64,000 nt of DNA from Lutraria lutraria (GCA_964023205.1 OZ026835.1:15520414-15584413); one strand, 5' to 3'; counted from the stretch's first letter, positions 35,101-46,780 are shown. The notes: a model not told the origin generated them from the letters alone. Made by a program: numbers and translations.

Positions 35101-38100
35101 CATTGGTTATATGCGAGTATCGGTGCAGAATCAAAACACAGGGGTGGTGTTGACTGTCGCCGATAAACAAAACTGCTGGAAACAGCGTAAATACGGAACA
35201 AAAAAAGTAAGCCCTTTCTATTATATTGAAAAAATATACATGTATATGCATAAACGTATGTTACGTCAATAAACTTAACAGTTGGTCATATTCCCCAGAA
35301 AAAAAAGTAATCATAATGGGAACAATATGAGGTAATATTGAAATACATATAAAACATTTGAATGTGTAACCTTGGCTTAGACATGCCAATGAAACGGGTC
35401 ACATGTCTACAGATTCCGCTATATACCCTTCAGGCATTCAGGTTTCAGCCTAATATTTGTGTTCAGTAAGCAATTTATCTATATGTGTTTAAAACGCTGT
35501 TTTTCAACAATATTTCATTTATATACAGCGATCGGTTCACTTAAACAGTTCTCATGGACTGTATTTGAACCAGTACTAACTTACCCTTCCACAAGGAACC
35601 GGTAACTTTGTTGTCAAATTTTCATGAAAGAAAATGACCTGTCGCGATCGGAATTTGAACCCGGGTCACCTTGTTACCATTCGGTTCATCAAACGGAACA
35701 GGATTAATTAATCTAACAATTAATTGTAGCGAGAACTGTTTATACATGTATTTCTAGTTATAATAGTTTTGTTCTGGAAGTAATCTGTACATGGAACGCA
35801 TCATAACTGTTTCTTTTTTAATTGTGGTTTGACAGAAATATTTTTTCCTTGAGCGCACAAAAACTCAAAACTGCGATGACATACAGTTGTATAGCTAATA
35901 ATTGAGAAATAAGAATATTAACATATACCTTTAATTGAGCGAACACATATAAGCATTTGTAGTAAAATAATATCCCTTCCAACCATTTTGAAATATGCAT
36001 AAGTTCTCAATGCCTGTATGAAGTTAATTTGATAACAAGGAAAATAAATGTCTGAACAACGGATGTATGTGTACATGTATGGGGTGTACACGTGTTTGTG
36101 CAAAACAAAGTCAAGACAATGTTAAATAGTTAGTTACATTTTGCATACAACTTTCAGTGCTGTAGGTGTAGATTATATACATTTAAATCAATCTTTTGGT
36201 GCAGCCTTATTGGCCTCTTCTGTTCCACAGCGGGTCATAATTTTTTATGAACTCTGTGTACATAGCAATGAAATAAATTACGATTTCTTTATCCCTAACA
36301 ACCTATTTCAAAGTTTCAGATTATCATGTTAATTCTATAAAATACGAAAGAAACAAGAAAGACATGTATGAGTACCCGGCATACATATATATCCCATGTT
36401 GAGAACCGGATCAACTTTGTAGAAATATTAACACCTGATTGTTTGAAGTAATCACAGGTTTGAAGCAGGCTCAGTATAAAACGGGATAGCTTGGTGGATA
36501 TACATGTTATATGTGCCAATGGAAAAGCAATTAAGTGACACGTGCGCACGTATCCGAAGCTTAAACAATGGAGACAAAATTACTTTATCTTAACAGGAAA
36601 AACATTTAAGGGTTAACGAATTAAGTATTCCATGAATTTTAAAAACTCATGTATCGGTACTGTTCGAACTGCTGCTGTTGTTACGGTAATAGTTGCTGTT
36701 GTTGTTGCCAATGTACTCTGCAATGTTAGCTCTATACATGTAAACTGAATCTTTTGACCGCAAATGGCTGAGTCTTTACTAATAATTGATTAATAACAGA
36801 TTTGCGTACTGCACAATTCATATGACGTAGCAATAATATTAATACAGTTCATATGTGTTCCATTGCTGATATTACACACATACGGGTTAAATATACTACT
36901 CAAAATATACACAATTCACAAACAAGTTATAGGGAAGCTTTACAGCAAGGTATGCAGACACTTTAACTACCAGACAAACAACTACACTGTGTCAAAAGCT
37001 ACTGAAGGTAGTAAAACAACATTTTGTATTGTTTACTTTGCAAAATTAGTAAATACTTACCTTATATTTCTTTCAAAAAATTAATAAATGAATTATAAGA
37101 TAAGATAAATCTATGAAGGATTGTAGTATATGTACCTGTTGTCTCTGGAACAGATTTCGACATTGCTTCATTTGTCGTCGTTGTTGCGTTCCTGTTCGTT
37201 TTGTCTTTAATTAGAAAAAGGTAAGTTTCATTTATTGTGTTTCTATATTCTTCATTCAAATTGATTTACATTATATTATTTGAGGTTAAAACGACAATGT
37301 ATTTAACGAGATATGTTCTTAAAACACAATACACACTCCTGGTGACCTTTGACCTACTGAAAATGCACAGGTCCTGTAGAAGTTGTCATGAGGAACCAAC
37401 ATACTGAAGTTTGATTATTGTAGGTGGAAGCATTTTGATTTTCATAGGCAAGGTCAAAGTTCGGTACAAACAAACAGACAGTCAGACAGATAGGCCGAAA
37501 CCTATCGATATGGGTCATAAAAAAATCCACACAAATCTATATCATAAGGAAAAGTTCCACATTGGATGAAAAGTGGTTTGATAAAAAAAAGTTTTAAAAC
37601 ATAACATACTGTCGTGGTTGTTGTTTTCGTTCTTATCAAATAATATGTTAAAATTCCAAAAGAGAGCTGCCCGTGTAATTCTAGATCAACCTCTTGATGC
37701 TTCATCCCAGGAATTATTCCGAAATTTAAACTGGATGAAATTTAATGATTGCGTTGAAAATTCTATATTAAACTACGCATACGGGTTTAATGTGCTACTC
37801 AAAATATGTGTACAATTAACAAACAAGTCATTGGGAAGGAATGCAGTTCTAAACTTATGCTGCCGGACAAATCAACTACATTGAGTCAAAAGCTACGGAA
37901 TAGAGTTCAGGTATTGATCTTTTAGTGTATTCATTTGAGTTGATTTGCAAATAGCAATTTTTTATTAGGTTTCATATGCAAGAAAGCTAAATCTAATATT
38001 TACCTAGTATACATTTGTATCTACTGTCAAAGTCATATGGCAGATACTTTGGTTTGAACAATTTGCATGTTTGATTCGGAAAACTCCTAAGGTGAAAATT

Positions 38101-38192
38101 TATGTCACACCTGACACCTAAATCGTACCGTCCAGCTTTACCATCCCATTTATGACAAATTGTTCCGTTCTTGATCGACCTCTCTTTACATT
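31609..38192 (-). CDS. Receptor C: two CCP types, stalk, TM, tyrosine tail
   Basis: Exons 38004-38192 (CCP-b), 37136-37204 (stalk), 34949-34999, 34359-34556 (CCP-a), 32719-32809 (TM) and 31609-32134 (tail) form one uninterrupted frame, because every border up to the TM exon is phase 1. The second stalk exon (33046-33094) is broken and must be skipped. Skipping it joins the CCP-a end codon to the TM exon in frame. It is equally possible that 37136-38192 belongs to a separate, truncated gene. The predicted product is a type I membrane receptor with two CCP modules and a ~175-residue signalling tail. A candidate signal peptide lies at about 40220-40293 on the same strand, but a donor in the right phase was not found. 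Confidence 0.55.
32372..32463. repeat. GA microsatellite in receptor C intron
   Basis: About 90 bases of interrupted (GA)n in the same intron as the tract at 1931-2000. Confidence 0.9.
32719..32809 (-). CDS. Receptor C transmembrane exon
   Basis: 91 nt, acceptor TTTTTCAG, donor GTATGT. Encodes EGGNE then a Val/Ile/Leu helix broken by one Pro (LPVIS), ending in VYR with a split Arg codon. Same length and phases as in unit A. Confidence 0.8.
33046..33094 (-). pseudogene. Decayed stalk exon of unit C
   Basis: Has the AATTAAAG acceptor and ...GAAGCAATGTCG core of a stalk exon, but a 20-nt deletion puts a TGA in frame. The donor GTAC has become TTAC. Both defects would be harmless if the exon is skipped. 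Confidence 0.7.
34359..34556 (-). CDS. Receptor C CCP-a domain exon
   Basis: 198 nt, phase 1 at both ends, four codons shorter than the A and D copies because the HDND insertion before the Trp block is missing. It keeps KNGDVCY, ITCKEGFRLTGPSDVTC, WRW and SIC. More diverged from A than D is, with changes concentrated between the second and third Cys. Confidence 0.75.
34949..34999 (-). CDS. Receptor C 51-nt exon with one Cys
   Basis: Acceptor TTTTATTTTAG, donor GTACGT, phase 1 on both sides; encodes RIVPKCRKYDDSKVKT. The intron-side sequence just upstream reads in frame as a hydrophobic stretch (SLFINLSLCFILA) like a signal peptide, but no ATG opens it before a TAA. So either the start was lost or the exon is internal. 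Confidence 0.55.
35345..36540. repeat. Receptor-unit 5' flank, copy C
   Basis: Collinear with 10395-12660 and 18060-20400, including the SINE-like repeat at 35390-35690 and the intact hAT empty site near 35960. Short open frames here follow those in the other copies but have no recognised domain. Confidence 0.7.
37136..37204 (-). CDS. Stalk exon between the CCP-b and CCP-a modules
   Basis: 69 nt, acceptor AATTAAAG, donor GTACAT, phase 1 on both ends, intact. Encodes NATTTTNEAMSKSVPETT. Its flanks resemble 62870-63860, where the next stalk exon sits. Confidence 0.7.
37320..37500. repeat. Dispersed repeat (TGACCTTTGACCTACTG type)
   Basis: Contains TGACCTTTGACCTACTG, GGTTGTCATGAGG-like and GGTCAAAGTTCGGTACA stretches. 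Related copies are at 53325-53470 and 63890-64000. Confidence 0.6.
37640..37800 (+). pseudogene. LINE fragment, C-terminal region
   Basis: Plus-strand reading LKFQKRAARVILDQPLDAS then LFRNLNWMKF matches the conserved segment after the reverse transcriptase domain in CR1/L2-like LINEs. No active-site region is present. It interrupts flank sequence next to the stalk exon at 37136-37204. Just before it (about 37605-37635) lies a remnant resembling a stalk exon. Confidence 0.65.
38004..38192 (-). CDS. CCP-b type domain exon of unit C
   Basis: 189 nt, phase 1 at both ends, acceptor GTTTGCAG, donor GTAAAT. Encodes 63 residues: CKERSIKNGTICHKW, VRCDINFHL, NQTC and RYKC. Five cysteines and the NG motif are as in CCP-a, but there is no Trp block before the last Cys. 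The matching exon at 25052-25240 has the same length and border phases. Confidence 0.7.
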
Positions 38193-38199
38193 CTGCAAA

Positions 38200-39050
38200 C
38201 AATGGATTGATGTTATTTACATATAATGTATTATAAGGTCGTAAATAATATCATGTTGAAGCTATGATGATGAAAATTATAGGCAAGAACAATTTGTACT
38301 TATCGTCAATAATGACACCAATTAAACTCCCAATTTGAATAAATTAGAAACATGTATCGATCAGTAAACGTTACCATAAACTTAAGGATTGGAAAATAAG
38401 TACTTAGATAAATTATGGACGTTCTTAACACAGCAAAGGTTAAGTTTATATTTTAAAGCAAAGCTATTTTTAGGAAGGGAGTTCCTATAGGCATACAGAA
38501 CTTTTTGTAGCGGCAAAACAGTCACGCCTCTCATACGCGTTGAGAAATAGTTGTTGTATTATTATACATTGCAGACTTTGCAGTTCTGATAAATGTTGGA
38601 GATATATTGCAGGATTCTGTTAATTTTGACAACACGGAAAATAGTTTGGCAATTTAAATTGTAAAACCTACAAGTATAGTAGTTCAGTATTCATTCACAC
38701 TAAAGTTCATTCATAATCTGTCTAGGTGACAAGATTTACTACATACTGGAAATAGTTTCATTTACAAAAGTAGTGCCACAATACTATATTTTCTCTCAGT
38801 GTAGAGACTTGACATAATGACACAGGGTCAGAAGTTCAGTACAGACGGTTTATACAGTTCAATGTGTGTATACAAACCAAAGCGCTGAAGGTACTGAACT
38901 TGTTTGGGTTTTCACCTGGTAATTTCTCACTGCATGTCATGACTTTTAGAGTGTAGCTTTTCCTTAATAGTTGTGGTTAATTGGCTTAAAGATGTACATT
39001 TTGTCTAGACTTTATACTTGACCCTCTAATTCTAATTCATAATTAAGATA
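38200..39050. other. No supported gene
   Basis: AT-rich sequence with no domain, splice-bordered reading frame or clear repeat structure that I can support. Confidence 0.5.
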
Positions 39051-39054
39051 ACAC

Positions 39055-39480
39055 CCCTGTTGAGAATATGCTCATGAACTCATGATGTTAATGAACAATT
39101 TATGAAGTTTCATGAATTTTTTCATCAAAGTTAATCAAAGGTTCATCAATATAACTCATCAACAGTTCATGAACTGTTCATCAACCGAAGTCCGTGAACA
39201 ATTCATGAAAATTAATGAACTGTTCATGGACATCATACGTTCATGATCCGTTCAGAAAGTTTCATGAATTGTTCATCAAAGGTTCATGAAAATAACTCAT
39301 CAATAATTCATGAACCTAATGAAAAACACATTTTTGATAAAGACTGCAAAAGGTTCATAAATTAGTTCATGGACATTTGTTCATGAACTTTATGTCCAAT
39401 TTGTAGATCATGAATAAATTCATGAACTATTCATGAATAAACTAATGAACATTTCGTTAACTGTTCATCAAAATCTCGAC
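39055..39480. repeat. Degenerate TTCATGAA-rich array
   Basis: About nine copies of the palindrome TTCATGAA and many TTCATCAA/GTTCATGG variants in ~430 bases, irregularly spaced. TTCnnGAA is also the core of a heat-shock element, but an expanded simple repeat explains it equally well. Confidence 0.7.
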
Positions 39481-39837
39481 AGGGACAGGCCTTTAATATT
39501 TTAAGACTCATTTTATCTAACACATGTAAACTTCGTTCCTGACAGTACTCTCAGTGCTTTGAATTGATACATTAACACCTATTATTTGCATGAAGAATTA
39601 TTCATTACTGTTAATTTCGCCTATGCCTGTTTCCAAATACTGTTATCCACTGGTCAGCAGTACACTACCAGCTTTCTAGGATTTTGTACCTGTACTTTGC
39701 TTCATGTGAATCATCCGGGTCGACTGTTATAATGAAAGGTCCGTAATCCTAACGTTCTGAAGATAACATTTGAGCTCAATTTGCTGGCTACATATTTCAG
39801 ACAACCTCTACTCACTCTTTAATTATTTCATTGGCGT

Positions 39838-39977
39838 GCATTTATGGAACAGTCAAAACTGTGGTCCCGAGGTGATGGGGTGACTTTTGAACTGTTGCCT
39901 TGATGCCGTAGGCCGAGTGCAACAGTTCAAAATGTCACACCGACACCAAGGACCACAGTTTGACTGTTCCACAAATG
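39838..39977. repeat. Inverted repeat around ACAGTTCAAAA, ~60-bp arms
   Basis: Arms 39838-39898 and 39917-39977 are inverted copies (GGAACAGTCAAAACTGTGG), with weaker similarity extending outward to TTATTTCAT. Related sequence is at 44636-44730 and 45178-45225. A 146-codon minus-strand frame (39853-40293) overlaps it. Residues GDFVENVKSKSFP in that frame recur as GDFAVENVKSKSFP near 44830, so a repeat-borne coding segment is possible. Its first ~22 residues look like a signal peptide. Confidence 0.55.
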
Positions 39978-41488
39978 CCCATGAAATAACTTTATTACCT
40001 AAAGCATTATACAATTTTTTTATGTATTCAATTTTTCCTCTGAGAAATCTTGGAAACGATTTGGATTTGACATTTTCTACGAAATCACCAACTTGTCGTT
40101 TATTTACATTAGAATCATTGTACGGCGATGTAAGTACTACAATGTATATGGAATGCCTATTTCTAAAGTGCAATGCAAAATCGCAACTTATCATAGCGAA
40201 GCAGAAATTACTGATAGTGCCCGAAATATCCGCAATGATCACGTGATATAAACAAAACAGAAATAGAGCGATTTTGATAAACAACTTATTCATATCGTTG
40301 TCGTCTCGTCAAGGTCAAACACCTATAAATTACTGTGAAACGTGTCAATATTTACATAAAACTGGTTTCAATTAACTGAGAAATTTACTCTGACTGGTGC
40401 GCTACAACGAGAACTAGTTTTGCATTTATATGGGCACTACGCTTTAACCGTAATCACTGTGACGACAGGGTTCGACATTAAGGCTGGTCCGAACGACAAT
40501 CAATAGCTTACTGGTCATAAATTAATCTGTCGTGTATGACTTTGAAATAGAAAGATATTCGGATTTTGATCCATTAATCACTAACATATAGAACTAGCAT
40601 TTACACCGGCTGTGTGTAAAATATATTTAAACATAATCTAAATAGAACAGAACAAAATATCAAGGACTTATCATTTAGTTTTAATTGTTTCTTAAACAGT
40701 TTTCCCAAAGTCAAAATCTTTTATTTTCTAACTTCATGTATAAATAAAAATATGAGGAACATAATGTACAATGGTATGAGGCTCTTAAGATACTCAGTAT
40801 CAAATATATCTCAATAAAAAAAATATTGCTTTTTAATGATGTATTTCGCACCTTTTCTGAATAACCATCTGAATAGACCTGCTCAATTCTAATTGCATTA
40901 AAACTATTAATCGACAGACAAATGATATGTCAATTCGGATTTTATACAAGGGCAGAAACAATAACGATAAATGATAAAGAATTTAATCAGTGCATTTAAA
41001 AAAAATATATATTTGAACTGTATCATAAACACATGTTTATTCATTTTGAAAATATAATGCTTTTTAAACAAGTTTTAGAAAATTTATGTTTAAAAGTATT
41101 CACTCTAGAGATATTTACTACCGCAAAAGAAATAACCAAATGTATGCATATGTTTTTTATTCAAAACTTTCCTTAATACAGTACATATGGCTATAAATTG
41201 TCTTCTGAAATCATCAATTTACAATATCTTATCAAAACAGAATTATGGAACAGAATAGAAATTCCATTTTAGACTTGAGCATAACAGCTCATCACTATAA
41301 CATATGCATAAGATAATAAGCACATGCGTGTTCAATAAGATAAATGTAATGATTTAATAAATAGCATTTCAGTACATGTATAATGGAAAGAAATATTAGA
41401 TTGTACTTAGCAAATTAATGGTATTATATTATTACGATTTTTATTAATATATTGTTTCACGTATCTTTTCGTATCCACAAGAACTTAA

Positions 41489-41716
41489 ATGTACATCTAT
41501 AACTGTAATAAATTGGACGACGAATTTCACTTCCTTTTCGAATGCGAACTTTTAAAAGATATCAGGAAAACATACATCAAAAGATACTTCTTAAACAATC
41601 CTAGTATGTTTAAACTATGTCAGCTTTTTGCATGTGAAAACATCACTCAATTACGAAGTCTCCCTGTATTTATTAATAAAGGGCTATTGATAAAACAACA
41701 ATTCTTAACGCGCTAA
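41489..41716 (+). pseudogene. LINE C-terminal fragment
   Basis: Reads DDEFHFLFEC, YIKRYF, NPSMFKLCQLF and ends in a TAA. Same family as the LINE at 9049-10398, which has EDEYHFILEC and NPSMFKLKQLF at the same place. Only the zinc-knuckle tail and 3' flank (to about 42290) are recognisable. 40300-41480 upstream shows nothing supported. Confidence 0.7.
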
Positions 41717-42479
41717 TTTGATTTCTTTTTAATATCGCTATATATTTGTACTATTCATGTATTATTCATAAAGTTATGTCTATCCGGATATACAATACTT
41801 ACATTTTGATATGCAGCATTATTACATGTATAATCATTGATTATGCTCTCACACAATTTCGTTATCGATTATGGTTGATAACATTCGTTACATGATATTT
41901 GTAATTTGTAGGTAATAATTGTAGATGAATTTTGTAATGCCTTTTGGCTAATTATATCATTTTAATTTGATTGAATACATTTGATTGGTAAAGATTGATA
42001 AAAGTAATGATGTCGTTGTAACGCTGACTTTGTCTTTGAAATTATTATGTCAAATGGACGGTTACATTCAGTCTTAAGTAACGGTCACACTGAGTAGACC
42101 CTATATCATACATTTTGATTAAACTTATAATAAAATTTCTTACGTCTGTATTTGACCTTGACAACAACACAATTATGTAGAAACATTTTATATTGATATT
42201 GTGATCAGGGGTCATCTTTGACCTAATTCACAATTTTATGTATTGTATATATTATATTATAATTGATGTTCTGAATAAATCTTGAGAATCTTGAGAATCT
42301 ATAAGGGATTTTCTACCATAAAGCTGTTCATGTGATATAAGGATATATCTACATTCCAATGTGTATAAGCCACCCGCTGTGCCAAACTTATACATGCATC
42401 GGTAAACTTCGGCAAAACGGGAATTACCGAAATCGAGCTCATACGAAACCAATATTTGTCAAAACATAGTGTTACACAT

Positions 42480-43310
42480 CATTGACCAAAACTCTGAAGG
42501 TTCTGCTGTTGTTCGGAACTACAAAGCAGTCAAAAGTTGATTTCTATGTAAGGTGAGTTTTGGAAAACGAACGATAGTTCGCACATGAATTTTGATGCAG
42601 ACGTAAGTACTACGAACGCTTTTCTACACCCGCTATGCAGTTGTTACAGTTGTTCCCGTTCCATGTGCTTTCAGTACTTTTATTTATGTTTCTCATCTGA
42701 TCACCAAAAAAAGTTCAGCAATTAGCATAATATGATATAGTTTACATTACCTGCCTCTTTGAATACTCAACTTATGCAGAATGTGGTATATCATACATGA
42801 AGACATGCTCGGAAGAAAAAGTTAAACGTTACAAGCATTAAATTAATCGATTAAAACTTCCTGATGGATCACTTTTTTAAATATCTGGTTGACTCACAGT
42901 CATCATCGCATCATGATGACTTCTATACGTTTACAATAGAAGCTAGAAACCAGACTAAATTAGCATATACAGCACGAGAATTATGACGTAATCCTTCCTT
43001 GAAATGTGCGTACTGATAGTAATTATTGTAGTAATCCGACGGAGAGGATTGTTTAGGTTTTTTTATGACTGATTTGTATTGCTCGTTTACGATATTGCAT
43101 AGCCATATGCTTTTGACTTAAATGCACGTAATATTTAAATTTGTATTTAGCAATTGAACTGAAATATCGGAACTATATTTTTAGGCGGAATCCAGGTTAA
43201 TGGAAGCTGTTCGGTATGCAGAAAAGGTGAAAACTGAGCGATTGTTGAAATACGGTAATAACTTTATTGTTCGTACCGAACAACAAAAATACTGTACAAG
43301 ATGCACATTT
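42480..43310. repeat. Duplicated block, partner of 14580-15370
   Basis: Collinear copy with scattered indels, e.g. an extra GTACTGATAGTAATTATT-like piece near 43010. No conserved reading frame. Confidence 0.7.
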
Positions 43311-43705
43311 ATTTTATTTTTGTTTCTCATTTTAACGGGAAAGAATTTCTCTAAAATGTCATAAGTGGAAATTTATTGGCAACATTGAGTAACTGATTAG
43401 ACCGATTTACCTTCTTCATATAAGTACAAAAATACTGCCCAAGATAGATTGTTATTTTGAATTAAATTACACCATTTGAAAGGTAATGACTTTATCTACA
43501 ATGTCATAAGTGGTAAGTTATTGTCATTTACCAATTCAAGATTTTATAGCAAGTTTTAATTTTATTTTCCCCTATTTAATAATCTATATATGATCGTGGT
43601 TTATCGAGTCATTTCAAGGGAGGTAACAACATCGATTAAGTCAGTTATCAATACATTATTGTTCCATATGTCCAGTCTAGTGCATCTTGCTATTTGGTAG
43701 CCTGA

Positions 43706-43927
43706 ATGGTCGTGCTCTTGAAAATAAAGCCGAAGCTCTTTACATCGAAGTTCAAAGGACTTAGAAAAATTGTTCAATCTAAACCGACTTCGATGTATAA
43801 ATTATTAGAAATTTTCTGTGTTTACATTTTGGGGCGATCGTCGGTGTGTTGTAATAATCATTTAATCGTATTATTTTGTATAACGGTAATTATATGTTTC
43901 GGTGTATTTATTTTCGCAACATTTGCG
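43706..43927 (+). CDS. Possible first exon with one TM helix, function unknown
   Basis: ATG-started plus-strand frame of about 74 codons. A Lys-rich N-terminus (FKGLRKIVQSKP) is followed by LLEIFCVYILGR and a strong hydrophobic helix (LIVLFCITVIICFGVFIF). A donor-like GC/GTAAAA lies right at its end, so it could be a 5' exon. The arrangement recalls the N-terminus of Patched/Dispatched-type transporters, but similarity is only in general layout. No downstream exon was recognised. It is the only non-repeat candidate on the plus strand. Confidence 0.25.
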
Positions 43928-44635
43928 TAAAAAAATGCAAATAAACAAAACATTATAAACATGTTCACACAGACTAAGTTTATAATCGCGAGCGTGGACT
44001 CTGACTAATTTACACAATTGTCATTAATTAAATATCGATTTCTGAGCTCAATTCAAAAATGTCCGATCAAGTGAGAAATGAATATAGTGCCTGTATAGGA
44101 TGGAATAGGTGCGAAAATTTGTTTTGTAAGTTGATGACTTAATTGGTTCGACAAAGATGGTCACTTTACATTTATAAAATCTATGTTTGGGACCGATATA
44201 CCAGGTTTTTACGACAACGTTTTTCTTTCCGGTATGTATACATTGTAGGCAAGCAGACAGTATTAAAACCTTCTGCAATTCAGGTTTCTTTCATGTGTTA
44301 TAATATTGAACAATAGTTCTGTTATACATTTTTATCTTTTTTATATCGTTTTGTAACTTGGTCGATTAACTATGAGGTCAGGCAGGCCTACTGAAATTTC
44401 AGGCTGGAAAGACCACTGGTCTGGCTGTCAAAAAAGTTTATGTCTAACACCCTCGGACAACGGAGTATATTATGTTTGGAGACTTTATTCAAATATTTTA
44501 AATGTATTCCTGCAGATATTGCAACGTCTGATACATCGCAGGTGATAGTTTCCCCAGATTTTAATGAATATTTGAGTCACTTTTAGGGTGGAAACAGGGA
44601 CTACATATAGAGTAACTCGTGAACTGTACTTAACT

Positions 44636-45225
44636 GAACTGAGGCCGGAGGCCGATGGCAACAGTTCCAAATGTCACCCCGACACCGAGGGCCACAGTTT
44701 GACTGTTCAACAAATGCCAATGAAATAACTGTTTTATTACCCAATACATTGTATTTTTTAATATTTTATGTGTATTCAATTCTTCCTCTGAAAAATTTGG
44801 AAACGATTTGGATTTTACATTTTCTACTGCGAAATCACCGTATATTTGTTTGTTTAAATCAGAATCATGCAAACGCCTGCAGAAATCAGAATCATATAAA
44901 CATTTGAAGTGCCTAAAAGACACTGCCATTGGTAAGTTCCGCCTTGACGGAATGTACTGATTGTTACCGAACGTTCAATACGGAAAAATCCGATATCGGG
45001 GCAGTCAACAGTCAAAACTGTTGGCCGGTCAACAGTTCAAAGTATGACTCAAATTACAATTCCTGGTAAATATCCAACTTTTTTTGGTAAAACAGCAAAA
45101 AATAACGAATTGACATTTATATAATGCATTGGGTTTTATATATACCCAACGCATTATATAAATGTTTATTCGTTCACCTCGGGACCAAAGTTTTGACTGT
45201 TCCACACATGTTCATGAAATAATTG
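44636..45225. repeat. Repeat related to 39838-39977
   Basis: Begins with CAACAGTTCCAAATGTCACC and GGCCACAGTTTGACTGTTC, continues with the shared VENVKSKSFP coding-like segment on the minus strand, and ends with GACCAAAGTTTTGACTGTTC. Probably one diverged mobile element family; ends not defined. Confidence 0.5.
45114..45164. repeat. Short hairpin, 21-bp arms
   Basis: Arms CATTTATATAATGC(A/G)TTGGGT in opposite orientation with one mismatch and a 9-base loop. Confidence 0.8.
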
Positions 45226-45818
45226 TATATTAATAACAATAGATAGCGTACTGTTAATAACATAAAACGCGTTTTGATTTCGTGGATACTGATAGATGAT
45301 AGTTCAGTTGAAAAAAAATGATCCAAACTTAAGTGGTCATAAAAAGAGGCGGCCGTAATAATGCGGCAGTCGGTCTACTTTTGCAGTATGTCTGTTACTC
45401 GAACTACATGAAAACGTGATGCAAAGTGAATCGTTCTGTATTCTAAATAGCTACACAATCAAAATCCCAAATAGGGTAAATAAACTTCAAAATATACAAC
45501 ATAGAAAGTGGAAAGAAAAATCTTGGAACACATCCACCGTGGTTATCCAGCATGACTATAGTTTATTAACACTTGATTGATACAACCAAACACTTCACAA
45601 GTAATCAGACGATATGATATAACTAAATATTGAGTACATTTAAACAATTATACTGTGTCATTGTAGAACAGAAGCTATTTATTAACTACACTTTAGCGCC
45701 CATTAAAGGAGATAAAAATTCTTTATACTCGTACTTCATTATATATTAGCCGCCATCAAACATACTTAAACTGAGTCAGCCACAGGTGAAAATGTCTGAA
45801 TCCGGAAGAGTTTGCCAA

Positions 45819-46780
45819 TTGATCTTACGCTTACTGAGATTGTTAAAACTTTAAATTGATCCTACGCTTAATGAGATTTTTAAAACTTTAAATTGATCTT
45901 ACGCTTAATGAGATTGTTAAAACTTTAAATTGATCTTACGCTTAATGAGATTGTTAAAACTTTAAATTGATCCTACGCTTAATGAGATTTTTAAAACTTT
46001 AAATTGATCTTACGCTTAATGAGATTTTTAAAACTTTAAATTGATCTTACGCTTAATGAGATTGTTAAAACTTTAAATTGATCCTACGCTTAATGAGATT
46101 GTTAAAACTTTAAATTAATCCTACGCTTAATGAGATTGTTAAAACTTTAAATTGATCCTACGCTTAATGAGATTGTTAAAACTTTAAATTAATCCTACGC
46201 TTAATGAGATTGTTAAAACTTTAAATTGATCCTACGCTTAATGAGATTGTTAAAACTTTCAATTGATCCTACGCTTAATGAGATTGTTAAAACTTTAAAT
46301 TAATCCTACGCTTAATGAGATTGTTAAAACTTTAAATTGATCCTACGCTTAATGAGATTGTTAAAACTTTAAATTGATCCTACGCTTAATGAGATTGTTA
46401 AAACTTTAAATTGATCCTACGCTTACTGAGATTGTTAAAACTTTAAATTAATCCTACGCTTAATGAGATTGTTAAAACTTTAAATTGATCCTACGCTTAA
46501 TGAGATTGTTAAAACTTTAAATTAATCCTACGCTTAATGAGATTGTTAAAACTTTAAATTGATCCTACGCTTAATGAGATTGTTAAAACTTTAAATTGAT
46601 CCTACGCTTAATGAGATTGTTAAAACTTTAAATTGATCCTACGCTTACTGAGATTGTTAAAACTTTAAATTAATCCTACGCTTAATGAGATTGTTAAAAC
46701 TTTAAATTAATCCTACGCTTAATGAGATTGTTAAAACTTTAAATTGATCCTACGCTTAATGAGATTGTTAAAACTTTAAA
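45819..46780. repeat. 37-bp minisatellite, 26 units in exact register
   Basis: Unit TTGATCCTACGCTTAATGAG plus ATTGTTAAAACTTTAAA. Unit starts run from 45819 to 46744 at exactly 37-base steps, so no unit has gained or lost a base. Variation is limited to a few sites (G/A in TTGATC, C/T in CCTACG, A/C in TTAATG, G/T in ATTGTT). The first unit has the ACTGAG variant, as does the single unit in block E1 near 25540. Confidence 0.95.

Larger units (their letters stand above)
30382..35345. repeat. Segmental duplicate, receptor unit C
   Basis: Copy of 1-4770, with the same order of 3' flank, MITE, receptor exons and 5' flank. Differences include a 40-bp stretch near 30958, a longer GA microsatellite, and decay of the stalk exon. 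Confidence 0.85.

Noticed and set aside
45819..46780. CRISPR-like array
   Set aside because: The repeat is continuous at 37 bases with no spacers; it is a minisatellite in animal DNA.
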